A stretch of 64,000 bases of DNA, from NCBI RefSeq assembly GCF_902806685.2, contig NC_048539.1, positions 14,238,378-14,302,377 on the forward strand, read 5' to 3'. Under the pieces are notes generated by a model. The model was not told the origin of the DNA and did not search any database. It saw only the letters and a program-made list of their open reading frames with translations. Each line of letters begins with the position of its first letter. Within the stretch, counting starts at the first letter, position 1. This stretch comes from Maniola hyperantus. Lineage: Eukaryota > Arthropoda > Insecta > Lepidoptera > Nymphalidae. Of the stretch, positions 1 through 13,161 are shown piece by piece. The position numbers and the translations under genes were made by a program.

Positions 1-185
1 TATCCTTACTACATAAACATTAAATGATTTGTACTCTGCGTAGTTCTGTGCATCGATTTAATTAAAAACTGAAAATTGTTTTTATTTCCTTTTTTTGACA
101 CTTGACATCACAGAACTTTAAAGATATGTGGTTAAAACCCTGGTTTTAATATTTAGAGTTGAAGAATTTGAACCATAATAATTAC

Positions 186-3100
186 CTGAGGATCTGGGTG
201 CTTGAAGTATCCATTTTGACGTGGGCAGCCTGGAGAGGGTTTTGGTTCCTCTGAAAGTGACAAAGTTAATCATTACTTATTGGTGAAGGAATCTGCAACT
301 TTTTTTTACATACAACTAAACCTATATTGTACTGTATTGTATTGCATAAAACTATACCAAGAACACCACCCACGATGATTTAGGTTTTAAAAATTCCGTG
401 GGAGTTCTTGGATTTTGCGGGATAAAAGTACCTATCCTATATCTGTTCACAGGTTGGAAGCTATCTTAGTGCTAGGCCAAACACACTTTCGCATTTTATA
501 ATATTATGACGGTACGAATGTGTAGAAAAAAATTTGTTGGGCGTAAAGGCTCCGCCGGTTTATTGCAGCTGTGCACACTGTGCATGAATGCACTGTCAAT
601 TCGACAGGTTGCGTGGCAGAGACTTGCTGCGTAGTAGGAGTTGGTCTTTCAAAGCAAGAAACCAAACTTACGTAGTGTCTTTGTGCTCAGCAATTAACAG
701 TAAGGATGGTAAGAGAGCTGTTTTTTCTACTTAAAGGTTTGGTGATTCATACTTACGTAATTCTTTTCTGTCTCCACATTCTACATTTGATGGGATGTCA
801 CAGAGCTCTTTGTTGGGGTTTTCATCTGCAAACACTAAGCCATCTGGACAAAGTTTTGGTTCCGCTTCACCTAGAAGAACAGTAAAAAAAATGTTTCATC
901 ACTCAATTACTAATACCTTCGATCAGTCGTAGGCTCATCTTTGTGAAATTTTATAATGTAGCATTTTATGAAATAACTTCTGATGGAGTTTAAGTATACT
1001 TAGTTTGATTGTATTTTTCAAATTTAAGTATTTGATACTAAGATAAACCAGGACATAACATTTATCTGATCCGTCTCCAAGATGCAATATCGATTCAACG
1101 GTCAAATCACATAGTAAATAGACAAACAAAGTATGGATTTGTGTTTGTATGATCATTGATCTGATCACCTTAAAAGCAGTTTACGTAAATATTATAATAT
1201 AGGCAATATAGGTAATCACATCTGTTCAAAATGTTAATTATACTTATTACTAAAACAGGAAATCCACAAAAGTTTAATGTGAGCCTTGAAAAACGTAATT
1301 CAGAAATATTTAAGGAATTTAATTTAATATATGCAAGAATTTCATGCGATTGTATCATTGAACAATTTTATAATTACTTTATTATGTATCTGTGCAAAAA
1401 TCTAACCTAGAGCCAAATAATTGCAATGTTTCTAATCAAGAGACATTACAGTACGAATATTTAGCAAAAAAAACTATTGCGTTCAATTTCACCACTTTGT
1501 TAAACTATAAAAAAAACCTTTATTATTTACCACTAGGCTATTGATTATATCATAATAGAAAAAGAAACTAAGATGTTTATGGGTTTTGTTTTAATTCTCA
1601 TTTTTCTATGTTACCCGTTTTAAGAATATAATCACTAGCCCCATATAATAAGCCCCGTCCAAATGTTAGTTGAAAGACCTTGATAACTTTTGCTAAATTC
1701 ACTCACGAGAGTGAATTTAGAAGAAACTGCCACGGTCGTCCTATTAGCATAAGTACGAGGTTGTATGAGCAAATATTTACATAATAAATTAATATTGATT
1801 AATTGGTATGTTGTTCATCATGATTTGTCTGGTAGGAGGCTTCGGCAGTGGTTAGTTATTGCCCTACGCTACGATAAGCTTTATCGGCTCTATCTCTATA
1901 ATCTAAAACTATTTCGATGCGCCACTGCACTGGTTCGAAAGGGGATTGTTTAACCAACATAGAACAGCTATAAATACAAAAAGATACGTTCTCAAGAAAC
2001 ACAAACTAACAGATTAAGATGAATAATAATATCTTATTACATGTAATTAATCTTAATCACGGGTGGGAACTGAATCTGCGACCTCCGATCCAACAAGTGG
2101 GCAATGTGACCTCTGTGCCATACAGACGGTAGCACAGCCATACTGAGTAATATAATACACGGCAGCTACATATTTTAAAATGTTTTTTAATTTAATGACA
2201 AGTTAGCCCTTGACTGCGATCTCACCGTAGGTAAGTTCTGATGCAGTTTATGTTGGAAGCTGGCTAACCTGGTAGGGGTTTGGCAATTCAATTATATCCA
2301 TACCCCTAAGCGGTTCCGCACAGGAAAACCTAATGAGGTCATCGCTAGATGTCATGTCTTTGTCGGTAAGGTGGTAACTAGCCACGGCGGAAGTCTTTCG
2401 CTATAAAAGAGCAAAGCCAATTTAGATTTATAAATTCTCAAATGACCTCCGTCGGGAATTGAATTTGAGATCTTCTTATAAGATCTCAGCGCTTACCATT
2501 GCACTAGAGAGGTCATCAAATTTTTGTCAATAAAGCTGCAAACGGAAGTGTATTTCGAAATTATAATTAGCTAAGGTAATATAAATTGCTGATAATGCAG
2601 AGGCATTAGTATTTGTGCAATCACATTTATGAAGAATGAAGATAGGTGACATTTGCGTGATACGTCGGCTAGAACACATTGACCTTTCGACACACGATAC
2701 TGACCTTTGCTGCATTTGTAATAAAGGTCACACTGGTATGGGTCTGCGTAGAATCCGACCTTGGTAGGGCATTCGAAGTCTTGCGCTGAAACTGTAAAAG
2801 GCATTTTTGTACACAATTTCCTCGTATACACTTACGGAATGAAAAAAATGACTTGCAGACAATAGGTGTCATCAAAGAACAGTTTCTTGTAATAATATTT
2901 AATATAGTCGACCCATATATATAATATCAAGCATCCTGTCACAATTACGCTTAGAATAACAAGCAGCACTCCATATAAGTATGATCAGTGCGACAAAGCT
3001 TAAGGCTGTTTTACACTGTTTATTATTTGGTCTAAAATGATCTGCGTCCATTAATTTATTTTTAAGTTCCTACAATTAGTGGCTATTCGCTATACTAGTG

Positions 3101-6100
3101 AAACTAATTGGCTTTTGTACCTTACGGAGTTTTACTCGACCTTCGTCCGTCTCAAACTGTTTGCAAGCGATTGTGAAAATAAGGGAGTCGTCTTTTGTAG
3201 GTATTTTACTTTTTCTTTGATCCACATTTAGGTACTAGCTCATTGCTCATTGATAAATTTTCTCGTGTTGCTTCTTGATTATGTTTATAGCGGTTGCTTG
3301 CTTGCTTATTGCAGAAAATAAAAAGACTGTCAAGAATTTTATGGCACGAAATTTATTGATTACAGTACTGAAATGCTGGTTCTATTGCGTAAAAGAACAA
3401 GAATTTTATGGTAAAGACAATTATTGTGACAAAGTTGTATATCACGCAATACAATATTGTTTTGTGTAAAACTCTTTATTGCACATTAAACTAGAATGTC
3501 TATAGGCAAACTCAATGTGTAATCTTCCTGTTAACCTTTGGTAATGGGGAACGGGTGGGAGAATTAATGATTTTAGGCTTATTTCGTGGTTTAACGACAT
3601 AATATTATAAATTATAATTTTAATAACGGGTAGGTACACACCACGGTTAGGATGATAGAAAAAGTGTATAAAAAGAACACGTAAAGTACTCATATGAAAT
3701 TTTTTGACTTGAATAATAAAATATATCGATCACGATTGCCGAATTTGCCCTCATTCACGGTAGTTACACACACGGGCTGCATAGCACAATTACAACTTAT
3801 GCGTTTCGAAAATCCGATATGCCGTGACAGCATTCAATAGTTAAAATTACCCTTGCAAAACGTGCATTAAGAAATTACACTGAACATTGCTGGGACGCGG
3901 TGAAAGGAGGACGAGGTACTCCTATTATTAGTGTGTTGAATTTACTTTTTTTTTCAATTACAGGATGGCACGCGGCTACAATCACGTGATTATAAAAGTG
4001 GTACTGAACGATGACTCGTCAACCTCACTCTAGCTATCTCTAGTTTTATTACAACTATGTCTTATCGGCATTAAAGAAGATCCCATATACAAAATATGCG
4101 TTTTATTGTTATTTAAATGATTGGTCTTCTTCATCGCGACGTCCGCGTGGATGTCGGGTTTTTAAAAATCCCGTTGGAACTTCTGATTTTCCTAAATAAA
4201 AATACTATGGCAGTTTCCGGGATGCAAGCTGTCTCTATTCTAAATTTCATAAAGATTTGGTCGTGAAAAGCATTTATCTTATATTATGCAGCTTCTCTGT
4301 ATATAAAAATGAATTGCTAAATGTGTTGCTGATCGCAAATATCGAGAACAGCTGAACTGATTTAGCTAATTCTTTTTTTATAATATTCCTTGAAGTACGA
4401 GGAGGGTTCTTACGGAGAGAAAAAATTGAATCGACTGTTAGGCGATAAGAAGTTCGCCGGGGCAGCTAGTATCTAATAAGCACAAGTACAGGTAACAGTT
4501 ATAATTATTATCAAAAGGATTATTATTATAACTTTTAGCAGACAGATACTTAGTATAATACCATAAGTTGCTAGGCGATTACATCAGATAAAATAAAGAC
4601 TATTAAAACTACCAAAGTAGTTTCATGGTGACATACCAGAGTAGTTCCGTATAATTTAAACTACTATTAATATCCAAATGTTAAGGACATATGCCCAAAA
4701 TTCTTAAGCCTTAAGGCATAATATTATTATTATACCTAATAGCTAAGCTAGTCATTCACATACCTACTTGTTTTTATTTAAATGTGCATTAACTTGAGTG
4801 TCATTTGGCACCACCCATTGTAAATGTAAATTTAAAAGAGAAAGCATTTTAAGAGTATTACGTACATTGTCTTACACAACTGAAAAAACTACTGCTTAAC
4901 TTAAGTTTTACATTAGCATCCATAGGCATTGCTCTTCTGCGTTAGCAAATAATCTTCTTTATATAAATTATATAATTTAAATAACTGACTTACTGGCTGA
5001 CTTATATATCAACGCACAGCCTAAACCGCTGGTCCTAGAGACATGAAATTTTGAGGGTGTGTTTTTTGTACAGAGTAGCTAGAGAATTTTTTGAAATTAC
5101 ACCCCTAAGTGGGTTCAATGGGAGATGGGAGTTTGTATGAAAGTCCGTCATTTTTGAAGTTTTATCGATGAAAATTGGTATTTAAACTTTCGATTAAAAA
5201 TAAAAAAATTATTGTAGGATTCTTGAAAATTCTGCTACCAAGGGGGTTAAATAGGGGATGAAAGTTTGTATAAAAGTTGTCATTTGTCATCTTTCAAGTT
5301 ATTTGTATAAAAAATTGTAGTTGGGGTTTCGGTCACAAATGAAGAAATACGTGTCGCAATTTTTGGAAACTCAACCTCCCCTCCGATTTTCTAAATTCCA
5401 CACTCGGCGGATCAGCAAGTAGGTAAATAATAAACCTATAGACTTTAATGAAAATAAGAAATGCCATGCGGTAACTTAAAAAACCGGTCAAGTGCCAGTT
5501 GGGCTCTCACACGAAGGGTTTCATGCCATCGCGTCACTATAATCTTTTAATTCATATGGCAGCCATTCTGGATTTTTCAATACTTGCTGTTCACCAATAA
5601 AATACATACCTACTCTGTTAAAATTTAAACTCTGACAGACGGACGGATAGACGGACAGACAGATGGACGGATGAACTGCGGAGGTGGTATAATAAGGGCA
5701 CCCTTCGGCACGCACTGGATTTTTGCAAGCGTCCTTGAAACTTAGTTTGTTACTTTCATAACCCTTTGTAAAGGAATTATTATTAATTTCATATTGAAAG
5801 GATAGTTTTACTTAGGTACTACACTTGCATTTATAAGAAGGTATAACTGCAACCGCAATGAAGCAATACGTACTAGAGCTTTTACTTTGCCTAGCTTACT
5901 CGACACTGAAGGTTTTAGTTTCCTAAACAGTGGTTACGAGTACAATTACTTTGAAATACCACACCAAATTAAAAAAAAAACCATTTATTATTACGTTAAA
6001 TCTTAATTAAAACTAAAATCATTTTGAGTACGTAACTTTGAAATCTTCTTCTAAATATATGTATAAAATGATTGACTGACTGACTGATCTATCAACGCAC

Positions 6101-6919
6101 AGCTCAAACTACTGGACGGATCGGGCTGAAGTTTGGCATGCGGATAGCTATTATGACGTAGGGCATCCGCTAAGAAAAGATTTTTGAAAATTCAACCCCT
6201 AAGGGGGTGAAATATGGGTTTGAAATTTGTGAAGTCCACGCGGACGAAGTCGCGAGCATAAGCTAGTTAAAACTAAAATAATTATGAGCAAGTAACTTTG
6301 AAATTGATAATAGATTCATAACAATATCTTTTCATTTATGTAAATACTTTCAGTACGTAACCTGTGCTACTTTTTCATGTGGCAAAACGCTAATTGCTTG
6401 TATATACCTAGTACGGTTGTTCAAAAGTTCCGTAAAAATATATAAATCAAAACTAAATAACTGTAAAATGCATAAATATTCACAGTCAACTAGCAAATAC
6501 AGTTTTTTGGACACGACGGCTAACCGTATCTAAATTATTTGAAACCGGAACTAAAGAGCGCATCTGATACTTTACAATTTAATCAAGTAGAGTAGCTGAA
6601 ATTCTACCGTTCTAAGTATATATATTTTTTCAAACTTATCTAGTCAACAATTTTAGTTTTGATATTTTTCCTTTTCAATCGATTTCATTTGTATATAAAG
6701 AAATGTCAAAAGTACAATTAATTCAATCAAAACTGTGTCCACTTACAAATTATAAAATTCAGAAATTAATTAATATTAAAATATTATACTTAACGATAAG
6801 TTCGGGTGACCAGATGTTCAAGAGAGAAGGAAAATCTTAAGATGGATTTGGACGTATATTACTAGAGAAATATGAGACTTACCAAAAGCGCACGCAGCGA
6901 AGATGATTAAACTTCTCAT
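186..6919 (-). CDS. CPAP3/obstructor-type chitin-binding cuticle protein, 5' part, runs off the left edge
   Basis: Four coding exons on the minus strand: 6919-6883, 2791-2705, 870-757 and 250-186; the rest lies left of position 1. About 101 residues are visible. Exon 1 gives a signal peptide starting MRSLIIFAACAF, with a GTAAGT donor. ChtBD2 domain 1 spans roughly residues 20-73 with all six cysteines (20, 33, 39, 49, 65, 73) and the family block KLCPDGLVF. After the linker CGDRKELQEPKPSPGCPRQN a second domain starts (GYFKHPDPQ). Phases run 1, 1, 1, 0. CPAP3 proteins are secreted, bind chitin through aromatic residues and organise the cuticle. The linker and the CPRQNG start of domain 2 place it in CPAP3; I cannot settle the subtype (B, D or E-like). 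Unusually, domain 1 is split by an intron with a GTCAGT donor. Confidence 0.88.
1820..1940 (+). repeat. Diverged head of the SINE-like repeat
   Basis: TGTCTGGTAGGAGGCTTCGG followed by GTGGTTAGTTATTGCCCTAC matches the head of the copies at 11925 and 12475. The 3' half is not recognisable. It lies in intron 2 of the left CPAP3 gene. Confidence 0.55.
2443..2515 (-). repeat. tRNA-like 73-nt sequence (SINE head or decayed tRNA)
   Basis: On the minus strand the ends form a perfect 7-bp stem (TGACCTC/GAGGTCA). An A-box-like TAGTGCAATGGTAAGCGC is followed by a GATCTT/AAGATC hairpin and a B-box-like ATTCAATTCCC. Length is exactly tRNA-like, but the T-stem does not pair and the central hairpin is not a standard anticodon arm. 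I therefore call it a tRNA-derived repeat rather than a gene. Confidence 0.5.
4300..4475 (+). repeat. Interspersed repeat family C, opposite orientation
   Basis: AATGTGTTGCTGATCGCAAA, AGAACAGCTGAACTGATTTA, AGGGTTCTTACGGAGAGAAA and CGCCGGGGCAGCTAGTAT. In intron 1 of the left CPAP3 gene. Confidence 0.65.
4980..5440 (+). repeat. Diverged, longer relative of family A
   Basis: ACTGACTTACTGGCTGACTT and ATCAACGCACAGCCTAAACC start it like family A. It has extra internal sequence with two blocks like CCAAGGGGGTTAAATAGGGG. In intron 1 of the left CPAP3 gene. Confidence 0.55.
5479..5720 (-). repeat. LINE-tail-like repeat, inverse copy
   Basis: AAAACCGGTCAAGTGCCAGT at one end, GACGGACGGATAGACGGACA inside and AAGGGCACCCTTCGGCACGC at the other. 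Same family as 27735-28048. Confidence 0.65.
6046..6267 (+). repeat. Interspersed repeat family A (GACTGACTGACTGATC ... CGCGAGCATAAGCTAGT)
   Basis: Begins with AATATATGTATAAAATG and a GACT run, continues CTATCAACGCACAGCTC, TGAAGTTTGGCATGCGG and CCTAAGGGGGTGAAAT, and ends GACGAAGTCGCGAGCATAAG. Complete copy; used here to define the family. Confidence 0.75.
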
Positions 6920-7642
6920 GTTGAACGAGCTTATAGAAACTAAATTAAATTAAAAATATTCATATAATATATATGACCCCGGTACGCGTGCGGTTTCTGT
7001 CGAAGGTTGCTCGGTATTGCCGGTACAAACGTATTGTGGACGGCGCCTGTGCTGTCTCATTACAAACCATTCGTCGAAAAAGGTTGCTTTCCCCAAAACT
7101 CGTTATAATAATATTTGACATGAACTTTTGATTTCACACTGTCGGTTTTTATTCAGCTTAGATTGTGATTTTTCCACCATCTTTTCCATTTTATCTAAAG
7201 ACTAAAGGGGAGGAGACGTAATTTTTGCATAGTTGAAGATCTGGAAAGTGACATAGGCTACTTTTTATCCAGGAAAATCAATGAATTAAACAAATTAAAT
7301 CCACGCGATCGAGGTCGCGGGCATCAGCTAGTAAATAATAATTATCTAATTAAAATCACGTATTATAATTGCATCAATAATAATAATTGCTTTATTACTA
7401 ACATAATTTAATTAAAAATATATTTTATTACATGATTTTAGATACCTACCTACATAAACACTATTGTATTTTAATAAACGATACTTTTGGTATTTCATTA
7501 TTTAACCATTAGGTTTTTAAAATTTCATAGATATTTATAAGAAAATAAAATAAGACTCAAAAGAATAAAGATGAAAATAGAATTGAAATGTAGACTAATG
7601 AACTGGTGTTCTTGAGGATAAAATTTCAGTAAAATTTTGAAG

Positions 7643-7722
7643 GTACGCGACAGTTTGAGATGGTAATCGGGGTATGAGGTGGGACACGCCCCGATTGCTG
7701 TCTTGACCTGTCGCGTAATATA
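7643..7722. mobile_element. MITE of the CGCGACAGGTC family, internally deleted
   Basis: Short copy with ends TACGCGACAGTTTGAGATGG and the inverse of TTACGCGACAGGTCAAGACA. Only about 80 bp remain. Confidence 0.65.
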
Positions 7723-8649
7723 CGTTTATTTTACCCAGTGATATAAAACAAGGACAGAAATATAAATATCAACATCTGTTCCTTCTTTCTTAAATATGCA
7801 ACAGAGGCACTCACCGTATAGTGTCGAATGTTTATCAATCTGTTGTATAGAATCATTTTACTCTATACACGTCCAGATGTACCTAAAATAGTAGGCAGGA
7901 AAAGTCAAGCTGCATAGATGTAGGTACAGAAAGATCGTGAGTACCTCGAAATATCAGAACTCAAGATCAATCTCATGGCGTGGTAGGCTTTTAATGTTTT
8001 TTTTTGTGTTTTGATTGAAAGGTCTTATGAGCTGTTGCGGTGGTAAGTCGTATTCGCAGAAATGTGTTTCAAAATTCTCTTGCCTTACAGTCTTTAAATG
8101 TATTGCCATTTGCCAGCTTCACTAAATAAAAATTTACTTTTTAAGGTATTTTTAAGAAAACTAGAAAGTCGTGCATTTAAAATTCATGACGAGATCTTAG
8201 AGAAGAAATCTAAGTCAATGAACTGCTGCTGCAAAAAAATATTATCTTATAAGCTACTGCCTGTGTGTAATTAATTATTTTTATTTTGACATAGGCATTT
8301 TATAGGACCAATCAAAGTTAGATGCACAAAATTTTTAATATGTATTATGATCAAATTACATAAATTATTTTAAAAATAATTATAAGTGCAGCAGTTTTTA
8401 GCATACCTGGAAGTAACTTTGGTATTCTAATAATTATGACATTAAAATAATTAAGAGGCAGCTTTAATTAGTTCTGGTTTTCAATTGCATTTCCTTATTT
8501 GTATCCTGTATTAAATATACATAACACCTTTTTCTATATTTTTAATTTTTTGTACTATTATTTTATTTTAATATCATTATGCTTTGTAGATTTCTTTTTG
8601 TAGAACAAACTTTTTTTTTTAATACAATAAAACTTAAAGCTAGCCTTAT

Positions 8650-9193
8650 CTAATTACTATATAAATCATGACCGCGTGGAATGGTGCCAAGAATACTGGC
8701 TGCATTTCCGCGCTGGACAGCCAGGCTGATCCGTTGCGCAAAAAATGAGCCAGCCCTTCTGTCACCAGTTGAGGCTATTATTCGCGGTGAAATGTCTCGT
8801 AAAAAATTTTTAGCACTAAGACTCCATGGCCCCAGGGTCTCCACGGCAAACGGCACAAAAATGTAACTCTCTATAAGAGAGGCATACTTGCGCCGCTTGC
8901 CGTTTTCAGCTGTTTCTGCTGCGGCTCCCGGTCTTGATGCTGTCTTCCTGATATGACACGGGGCCAATGTGTCAACGCAAGTTGCGTCCCACATTAGCGC
9001 CCGTCCCCGTTCCCAGGGAACCAGCGTCAATCCATCAGGTCTCTTGCCATCATCCCGACTAATCCCTGCCGGCTCAATGAGCGCAGGAATATTTATGGTG
9101 GCAAGAGCTCTTTTAATTGTATCGTTAAGAGAGCCATGCCTAAACAGCCTACCGGAGCTCCTTTGGCAAGAGCAACTTTTATTTACAAATAAT
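8650..9193 (-). pseudogene. Truncated retroelement-associated ORF fragment
   Basis: A minus-strand frame of about 175 codons, without an initiating ATG, contains GSLNDTIKRALATINIPAL, then DDGKRPDGLTLVPWERGR, WDATCVDTLAP, FVPFAVETLGPW, and near its end FFAQRISLAVQRGNAASILG. This order of blocks recurs in many animal genomes as the C-terminal piece of proteins from reverse-transcriptase-bearing repeats (general knowledge; I cannot name the family). It ends at a TAG at 8652-8650. No flanking reverse-transcriptase catalytic domain is present, so it is a decayed copy. Its base composition is GC-richer than its neighbours, consistent with insertion. Confidence 0.75.
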
Positions 9194-11924
9194 TAAAATT
9201 ATTTATTAGGTAGGTATATCTAACAAAGTCTACGTCTGGTAAAAGATATACGGAACTTATCCGATGATTTTTTATTATATTTATTTAATATTCGTATTGA
9301 GTATACAAAAAGTCACATTAACGTATAAGGAAGAGCTTTTTCAATCTTCTGAAGGTTATGAAAGTACGACCTTGTCTTCGTTTTGGTGGTTTTTCGTAAA
9401 AGCTACACATGGAGTAAACTTTAAATATTCATATCAGGACCTACTTGATAGTTTATAATGGGTTTACGAACACTAAATCGCCACTGATTTCTAAATTAAA
9501 TTGCTGTCAATTTAGTTTAGAAATTAACTTAATAAGTAACTGGAAAGCAACTAAATTGGCAGGTCTAATAAAAATGGTGCTATTAGTTTCCTCAGAGAAT
9601 GAACTAATATTGTGAAGAAAATAAACACGTAGCCAAATATCGAATATTACGTCCATGCACTTTAGACATTTAGTTGAGAGAATAATTGGGTATATACAAA
9701 GTAGCACTATTTGTTCTTTGATGTTGTATACATTTTCTTGGTCTCGTAGCTCAGGTATCCAATCGAATCATATTAAATAATTAATATACTTACCTAATTT
9801 TATAAAGTGTTATGTAACCAAACTAAATCTGGAAATAAATCTAGCTATATTTACCTACATGATCTTACATAATTTATTAATTATTAGTAAGTTAGCGAGA
9901 CTGCTTTTTATTATAAAGCAAGTCTATTAAAATAATTACAGGTTGCCAAAAATTAGGTAACGATATTGAGATTTTTGGACCTACATAATTAGCAACTCCA
10001 ATCAATAGGTGTATTGCGTTAGGCACTCGTCCCACCGCCAAGGAGGAAGCGAAGAAGTATTGACTATTTTCTCACTAAATAAACGTACCTTGACGTAAAT
10101 TGATGTGATTCGCTGCCTCGCTGACTGTACAACTCGTGTTGGTGAATGGTGATAACTTTCTCCACTAGGTTGTCGTAGTTACAAAACTATCAAAGGAAAA
10201 ACTCGCTCAGCGACGCTCACTTGGCGGTCAATACACTCTCGCAGTTTTGGCAGGGCTTAAATCTTTCGGCTACCTATCCAAGCAACCGGTGCGAATAATC
10301 GGCCGTCACATACTCACTCATAGCCCAGCGATAAAACAATCCCAATTATACTCATTGATTGAGATATGGGTATGTACTAATTTGTTACTTGTCTCTAGTT
10401 TTTAGCTCAGCTCGTTTCTAGTTAATCGTCGGCGATCGGACAGGTGACTTATAGTGGTGATACTTTTCAAGATGTCTTACATAAGTCGTTGCTATGAAGA
10501 CTAAAGTTCTAAAGGATAATGAATAAAGATTTAAGTACGTATTGGTGTTACACAATACATCGAGTTTCATTATTTTAAGTACGCAATACTCTGCGCTTTA
10601 AGCATACCGAATTTTATAAATGTATATGTAATGTATAGCAACAGATATGTCACATATTAGCTTTATTTTATTGCGAAAATATTCTTTTCAAGTTTATTTA
10701 ATATTTAAAACCTCTACTTAATGAGATTTCTTCATTTAATAATTAAACTCGGAGCGAAATTAAAGAAAAAGTTGGTTCCTAGTTTATACCTACTGGTTAT
10801 CGTTTTATCATTTTTTCTTGCGACTACTTCCGCTTATATTGAGGATTTTTAATGATCCTGGAAATAGCTGTTATTCCGGGCGCAAATATTCGTCTCCAGG
10901 ATGCAAGTTATCTTTGCGCAAGATTTATTAAGATAAGTATAGAGGTTGAGCTATAAAAATTTAACCAACAGACAAACTTTCACCATGATAAAGTCAATAA
11001 AGTGTTTTAATAGTTTTAATAATTGAACTGATACTGAAAGTCGTGAAAGAAGAACTTACGATTTATACAAGAAATTTTTAAAGACTAAGTAGTTTATTAT
11101 TACGTAGATATTACCGTCTGATATCACCAAATTAAGCAACTTAGTAACAATTAAGGTTGAGTAATCGAATACCAGCCGCGAACTGGTCTTAGGCTTAGTA
11201 GGTATATAAGACATTATTTATCCTTGAAAACTAGTCATTGACGTAAGATTCTGGCATACTTAAACTGGGTCACACAATGGGGTATTTCAGAGAAAGATAC
11301 TTGGATCGAATTTGTTGCAAAACAAGGACGCATAAAATATATCGTTTTTTTATAAATAGGTAAATGATGCCTTCGACTAAGACCACCTGGTTTTATAAAA
11401 ATCTTTGAATTCCCGAAAAAAACTAGCCTATGTAAACAAACTGCGACTATCCCTGCCCATCCACGAAACTGATTTTGTCAAAATTTGGCACAAGGATTCA
11501 AGCTGTGACGCCAAACGCCAAAAAAAATTAGTTACCTAGATGGGCCGTGAAAAGGTAACAGACAAACAGACAGACACACTTTCGAATTCACAATATTATT
11601 ATGGCAAATTATTGCCTGTTTATGGATAAGGCTGTATGTTGCAAGACGTTTGTAGTTTAATAAATGTTGACGACCTATCATCTGTAATCAATATAATCAG
11701 GTGACGGAAATTTCCACAAGATCAATACCAAAATAAAAGATGACTAATAACTAGGTGTGGTATGTAGTAAATAAAAATCGTCTTATTGCAAAACAGATTT
11801 TGCTGGTTTTAAGCTTGCTTTTGGGGCCTCGTAACAATTGGCGTCTGATATAGAGTAGGAAACAGGAGTGGACGGTATGGATTCGATACTCGGCAGAGGT
11901 ATTTCGGTTATTCATAATCTCCAT

Positions 11925-12465
11925 ATTTTCTTTGGATTGGAGTGTGGTGGAAGAATATGACCGTGGGCAGTTACCACCCTACCGGCAAAGCTGTACCGCC
12001 AAGCGATTTAGCGTTCCGGTACCCGTAGTACAAGATTTTACGTCTCACCAAACCAAACCAAATTCGAGAGTCGAAATACTTCCGCGTTACAGTAAAATGG
12101 ACCTAAACAGCCTTGAATTGAAGTCAAATATTTGAATATTTGCCACTGATTTTAATTTCGCTTAATGTTTCCGCTTGGAGCGCTGGCTGTAGAAGTGTAG
12201 ACAAACTTGAGTTTTAAAACAAGACATTTAAGATCCAGTTTACTGTAACGCGGAAGTATTTCGACTCTCGAATTTGGTTTTGTTTGGTGAGACGTAAAAT
12301 CTTGTACTACGGGTACTGTACGATGCCGTGTAAAAACCAAAAGGTTATGGGTTTAATAAAAACTGCCGTACCCCTTCCGGGTTAGCCCGCATCCATCTTA
12401 GATTGCATCATCACTCACCACCAGGTGAGATTGCAGTCAAGGGCTAACTTGTAAGTAAACTAAAA
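11925..12465 (+). repeat. Lepidopteran SINE-like repeat, interrupted
   Basis: Head motif GTGGTGGAAGAATATGACCG, then AGTTACCACCCTACCGGCAA; tail TTAGATTGCATCATCACT then AGGTGAGATTGCAGTCAAGG. Same family at 12475-12690. The inverted-repeat element at 12023-12312 splits it. Confidence 0.75.
12023..12312. mobile_element. MITE with 74-bp terminal inverted repeats inserted in a SINE
   Basis: Near-perfect inverted arms of about 74 bp start CCGTAGTACAAGATTTTACG on the left and on the inverted right end. GTAC flanks both sides (12019-12022 and 12313-12316). The SINE sequence is continuous across it (GCGTTCCGGTAC before, GTACGATGCCGTGT-like after). Confidence 0.8.
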
Positions 12466-12474
12466 AAAATCTTT

Positions 12475-12690
12475 GGTCTGGTGTGGTGGAAGGCTACGAC
12501 CGTGGGCAGTTACCACCTTAGTGGCAAAGACGTGTTGCCAAACAATGTATAGCGTTTCGATACAATGCCGTGTAGAAAATGATTAGGGTGTGGATTCAAT
12601 TAAGTAAATTAACATTAGCTCGTTTCCAACTTAAACTGAGTCATTACTTAGGTGAGATCGCAGTCAAAGGCTTAATTTTGTAATCGGATA
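12475..12690 (+). repeat. Second copy of the same SINE-like repeat
   Basis: Contains GGTGTGGTGGAAGGCTACGA, AGTTACCACCTTAGTGGCAA and the tail AGGTGAGATCGCAGTCAAAG. It lies directly behind the interrupted copy, in the same orientation. Confidence 0.75.
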
Positions 12691-13161
12691 AAAAATATTT
12701 GTTCTTCCCAAGCAAGTAACAAGCCACGTCATGCCCGTAACTGCTTACACACTTACTTGCACTGGGTAAACAATGCGTAAAAAAGATTCATTTTGATGAT
12801 TCAAGTGTGATAATTTGACCCGGCATCACTCCCGAGCCTTTTTAACCCTGAAACACCTGATGCAATGAGATTATTTTTTCAACCAACATAATTGTCAGAA
12901 CAGGATCAGAATACATTTTTATCTCAATTTTAAGACTCTTTATGATGGTGATGATGATAATTGTTGTGCCAACTTTAAAATTTTAAGGGATCGTCGAAAA
13001 TTGCTGTCTTTATTAAAATATCCACCACCAGTATGTAGGCAATGTCTTTGTATGTCACGAGTTTTTTCATAGTCAAGCATGACATACACAATTAAAACGT
13101 GCTGCGAATGGCAATCGTCATAGATTTTTACATAAGCATTTGTAGATACTTAGTACAATAA

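Larger units (their letters stand above)
871..2704 (-). other. Intron 2 of the left CPAP3 gene
   Basis: 1.8 kb, minus strand. It interrupts chitin-binding domain 1. It holds SINE-like fragments at 1820-1940 and 2035-2250 and the tRNA-like sequence at 2443-2515; the remainder is AT-rich with no supported features. Confidence 0.8.
2792..6882 (-). other. Intron 1 of the left CPAP3 gene
   Basis: 4.1 kb between the signal-peptide exon and the first chitin-binding exon. It contains family A, B and C repeats and a LINE-tail repeat (5479-5720). No other coding exon is supported. Confidence 0.75.
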
